Source: Chitinophagales bacterium
Lineage (GTDB): Bacteria > Bacteroidota > Bacteroidia > Chitinophagales > Saprospiraceae
Direction of reading: 5' to 3'
Length of the DNA: 64,000 bases
Assembly: GCA_017303875.1 (NCBI GenBank)
Contig: JAFLBP010000017.1
Span: forward strand, 62,001 to 126,000
The notes under the pieces are model-generated. The model was not told the DNA's origin. It worked only from the letters and a program-made list of their open reading frames with translations, and ran no database searches. Made by a program: the position numbers and the translations under genes. Positions 61,551-64,000 of this stretch are shown here, piece after piece (within the stretch, counting starts at the first letter, position 1; the number at the start of each line of letters is the position of its first letter).

Positions 61551-63686
61551 ATGCGTCAGATTTTACTGTTTTGCCTTTTTGGCTTACCGGCTTTTGTTTT
61601 TGCACAGCCCAATATTTCCATGTCCGATGCCATTTTGAAAGGCCGGACAAGTCTTGCGCCATCCAGTTTGCGCCAATTGCAGTGGATACCCGGCAGTACG
61701 CAGTTTTCACATGTCAGCAATGGCAAAGTTGTACGGGTAAATGCGGCTACCGATCAGACGGACACGATGGATCTGCAATCTAAGCTCAATGAGGGTATGC
61801 CCGGGCTGGGGCTTAAACCGCTGGAAGCATTGCCTGCCTTTACCTGGCTGAGTGCTGATAAACTTTGGTTCCAGACCGGCAAAGAAATCATCACCTGGTC
61901 GGCAACAGGCGGTATGAAGCTTGAAAATCAGTTTCCTGCCGACGCCGAGCACCTCGATATTCACGCCGCCACTTATCATGCCGCCTACCTTGTGGGCGAA
62001 GAACTGCGCATCAGTACTCCGGCCGGCGAGCAAAACATTGTAAAAAGTGAAGGCCCCGGTATCAAGTACGGTACCAGTGTGCACCGCGATGAATTTGGTA
62101 TTTCAAAGGGCACATTTTGGAGCAATGCCGGTAAAAAATTGGCTTTTTACCGTATGGATGAAAGCATGGTGACGGAATATCCGATCTACGTGCTCGACTC
62201 CATGCCCGCGCAGGCACGCATGGTCCGCTATCCGTATGCGGGCGCCAAAAGCCACCACGTGACCATCGGCGTATACGATCTGAATACCGGGAAAACCATT
62301 TACCTGCAAACCGGCGTACCCCAGGAACAGTACCTGACAAATGTATCCTGGTCGGCCGACGACCGCTATATCCTGGTGGCGGTGCTTAACCGCGAGCAAA
62401 ACCACTGCAAGCTCAACCGCTACGACGCCGCTACCGGTGCTTTTATCGGCACCATTCTGGAAGAAAAATCGGATAAATGGGTGGAGCCGGAAAACCCTGC
62501 GCAATTTGTGCCGGGCAGCAACAGCCAGTTTGTGTGGCAAAGCGAACGCGATAACTACAACCACCTTTATCTCTACGACATCAACGGAACGCTCCTGCGC
62601 CAACTCAGCAAAGGCGCCATGCCGGTAACCCGTTTCTACGGATTTTCAGCCGACGGCAAACAGGCCTTTTATCAGGTAGCCGACGAAAGCGGCCTGAACC
62701 GGCATTTGTACGCCGTAAACCTGAAAACCGGGGTGCTGGCCAAGCTCAGTCAGGAAGAAGGTACGCACAACGGCATTTTCCATCCGCAAGGCGAGTGGGT
62801 GCTTGATAATTTCTCTAATCTCGAAACGCCGCGCCTGATTTATGCCTTTAGAAGTGAGCGTCCGGACTCCCGGAAAATCGTTTTTGGCGCTAAAAACCCC
62901 TTGGAAGGGTATAATCTCGGCCTTACGCGTATGGTAACACTGCCTTCTGCCGGCGGGTTTACCTTGCAGGCGCGCATGATTTTGCCACCCGATTTCAGTG
63001 CAAGCAAACAATATCCGGCCATCGTATACGTCTACAACGGCCCGCATGTACAGATGGTGACCAACACCTGGCTCGGCGGCGCCGAACTGTGGATGCACCA
63101 CATGGCTCAGGAGGGTTTTGTGGTTTTTGTGCTGGATGGTCGCGGCTCCTCCAACCGCGGTTTGTTGTTTGAAAACGCCATTCACCGCCGCCTCGGCGAT
63201 GCAGAAATAGAAGATCAGCTCATCGGTGTAAGTTACCTCAAAGCACAGGGCTTTATCGATCCGGCGCGCATCGGCGTATACGGCTGGAGCTATGGCGGCT
63301 TTATGACCACCAGTTTGCTCACCCGTCCAGAAGCGGCCGGCGTGTTCAAATGCGGCGTTGCCGGCGGTCCGGTGATCGACTGGCGCATGTACGAAATCAT
63401 GTACACCGAGCGCTATATGGATACGCCGCAGGAAAACCCCGAAGGCTACAACAAAAACAGCCTGTTCAACCATATCGATAACCTGAAAGGCCGCCTGCTG
63501 ATGATTCACGGCTCTTCCGATGATGTGGTGCTCTGGCAACATTCCCTGCGCTATATCCGCGAGTGCGTGCGCCGTGGCAAACCCATTGATTACTTCGTGT
63601 ATCCGGAGCACCTGCACAATGTTATGGGTAAAGATCGGGTGCATCTTTTTGAGAAAATCGAGCGCTTTTTTAAGGAAAACCTTTGA
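61551..63686 (+). CDS. S9-family prolyl peptidase (dipeptidyl peptidase IV type)
   Basis: 711 residues from the ATG at 61551, which gives a signal peptide (MRQILLFCLFGLPAFVFAQ); the open frame extends to 61419 through the palindrome. Residues about 90-450 form the DPP IV N-terminal beta-propeller (EFGISKGTFWSNAGKKLAFYRMDES, with the LWQSERD-like WQSERDNYNHLYLYD). The C-terminal alpha/beta-hydrolase domain has the nucleophile Ser580 in GWSYGG, Asp in SSDDVVLW (residues 657-658) and His689 in EHLHNV. It removes dipeptides after Pro or Ala from peptides, probably in the periplasm, feeding peptide use together with other peptidases. A heptamer palindrome begins directly after the stop. Confidence 0.95.
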   Translation: MRQILLFCLFGLPAFVFAQPNISMSDAILKGRTSLAPSSLRQLQWIPGSTQFSHVSNGKVVRVNAATDQTDTMDLQSKLNEGMPGLGLKPLEALPAFTWLSADKLWFQTGKEIITWSATGGMKLENQFPADAEHLDIHAATYHAAYLVGEELRISTPAGEQNIVKSEGPGIKYGTSVHRDEFGISKGTFWSNAGKKLAFYRMDESMVTEYPIYVLDSMPAQARMVRYPYAGAKSHHVTIGVYDLNTGKTIYLQTGVPQEQYLTNVSWSADDRYILVAVLNREQNHCKLNRYDAATGAFIGTILEEKSDKWVEPENPAQFVPGSNSQFVWQSERDNYNHLYLYDINGTLLRQLSKGAMPVTRFYGFSADGKQAFYQVADESGLNRHLYAVNLKTGVLAKLSQEEGTHNGIFHPQGEWVLDNFSNLETPRLIYAFRSERPDSRKIVFGAKNPLEGYNLGLTRMVTLPSAGGFTLQARMILPPDFSASKQYPAIVYVYNGPHVQMVTNTWLGGAELWMHHMAQEGFVVFVLDGRGSSNRGLLFENAIHRRLGDAEIEDQLIGVSYLKAQGFIDPARIGVYGWSYGGFMTTSLLTRPEAAGVFKCGVAGGPVIDWRMYEIMYTERYMDTPQENPEGYNKNSLFNHIDNLKGRLLMIHGSSDDVVLWQHSLRYIRECVRRGKPIDYFVYPEHLHNVMGKDRVHLFEKIERFFKENL

Positions 63687-63867
63687 GGAATGCGGAGTGC
63701 GGAATGCGGAGTGCGGAATGAGTTTTGAATTTTTAATTTTAAATGCTTGATTTTTGCTGCGCAAAATAATTTTTTCCGCATTCCGCATTCCGCATTCCGC
63801 ATTCCGCATTCCGCATTCCGCATTCCGCATTCCGCATTCCGCATTCCGCATTCCGCATTCCGCATTC
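63687..63867. repeat. Heptamer palindrome E with a 13-copy TTCCGCA array
   Basis: Arm 1 (63687-63721), starting at the base after the peptidase stop, has five units alternating GGAATGC and GGAGTGC. Arm 2 (63774-63864) is thirteen perfect TTCCGCA units, the reverse complement of the GGAATGC form. The AT-rich interior contains, on the minus strand, CAAAAATCAAGCAT and AAAAATTCAAAA, shared with palindrome C. The array ends 17 bases before the GTG start of the next gene. The unequal copy number suggests expansion of one arm. Confidence 0.88.
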
Positions 63868-63880
63868 AAATATTTTCAAC

Positions 63881-64000
63881 GTGCGTTTGTTATTAATCGA
63901 CAACTACGATTCTTTTACGTACAATTTGTACGATTATCTCTTGCAAACGGGGGTTGAATGTATGGTGCTGCGCAATGACGCTTTTGAAGTGGCGGATGTT
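63881..64000 (+). CDS. trpG: Glutamine amidotransferase of anthranilate/aminodeoxychorismate synthase (TrpG/PabA), 3' truncated
   Basis: Only the first 40 codons are in the window, starting from a GTG at 63881; no ATG is available nearby. The sequence [19 protein letters not shown] is the unmistakable N-terminal motif of TrpG/PabA class I glutamine amidotransferases, which supply ammonia for anthranilate or 4-amino-4-deoxychorismate synthesis. The catalytic Cys would be further downstream and is not visible. TrpG and PabA cannot be told apart from this fragment. The 13-copy heptamer array lies just upstream. Confidence 0.88.
   Translation, partial: MRLLLIDNYDSFTYNLYDYLLQTGVECMVLRNDAFEVADV

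Noticed and set aside
63774..63864. Possible CRISPR-like array
   Set aside because: The units are 7 bases with no spacers, no leader and no cas genes nearby; it is a simple tandem repeat and one arm of a palindrome.
62646..63869. A 407-codon minus-strand frame opposite the S9 peptidase, starting inside the TTCCGCA array
   Set aside because: Its N-terminus is a translation of the heptamer array (MRNAECG repeats) and the rest is a shadow of the peptidase gene.

Overview
The window looks like a chromosomal segment of a Bacteroidota bacterium, most likely from the Saprospiria/Lewinella-like branch (inference from gene content; I could not run a phylogeny). Supporting signs are type IX secretion (T9SS) C-terminal signals of both type A and type B, several TonB-dependent receptors, a SusC/SusD pair, PorV-type barrel proteins, and many promoters with the Bacteroidota -7 element TAnnTTTG (often TATCTTTG or TACCTTTG). 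No phage, insertion sequence, CRISPR or plasmid functions were found.

Layout. 1-8.8 kb: a TonB receptor (cut by the left edge), a 1362-residue secreted T9SS cargo and a PorV/PorQ-like barrel, all on +, reading like one secretion unit. 8.8-9.9 kb: greA, with a terminator-like hairpin in its leader, and a HIT protein. 9.9-13.5 kb (-): a secreted protein of eleven Cys-rich repeats. 13.6-14.7 kb: diacylglycerol kinase with a small membrane protein (-), divergent from two tRNA-Ser genes. 14.8-19.7 kb (-): a metzincin protease fused to PKD and Ycf48-like propeller repeats. 20-21.7 kb (+): ECF sigma factor, probable anti-sigma factor and an Spy/CpxP-like periplasmic protein. 21.7-27.8 kb (-): a 2041-residue T9SS type B protein with 18 PKD-like repeats. 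28-37 kb (+): a TonB receptor, M29 aminopeptidase, HD phosphohydrolase, a repeat protein with a peptidoglycan-binding domain, and an Ig-like lipoprotein. 37-39.3 kb (-): patatin, a barrel protein and 3-hydroxyanthranilate dioxygenase. 39.4-46.6 kb (+): a hypothetical exported protein, serC, a YgjP-like metalloprotease, truncated haemoglobin, proA, a vanadium-haloperoxidase/PAP2 lipoprotein and a serine hydrolase. 46.6-56.6 kb (-): an MFS carrier, GT-C glycosyltransferase, T9SS protein, SusD, a frameshifted SusC and a small exported protein. 57-64 kb: a lipoprotein and a DUF5723-like barrel (+), an SRPBCC protein (-), an S9 prolyl peptidase (+) and the first 40 codons of a trpG/pabA-type glutamine amidotransferase.

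Most of the coding capacity is devoted to the cell envelope: import across the outer membrane, secretion of long repetitive surface proteins, extracellular proteolysis and peptide turnover (metzincin, S9, M29). A few housekeeping genes (greA, serC, proA, dgkA, tRNAs) are scattered among them.

The most unusual non-coding signal is a set of five intergenic palindromes (31004, 34951, 41288, 61372, 63687) whose arms are short tandem repeats of period 7 (period 8 in part of one). The repeat word differs from locus to locus but the architecture is the same, and in several cases the element overlaps the promoter or start region of the next gene.
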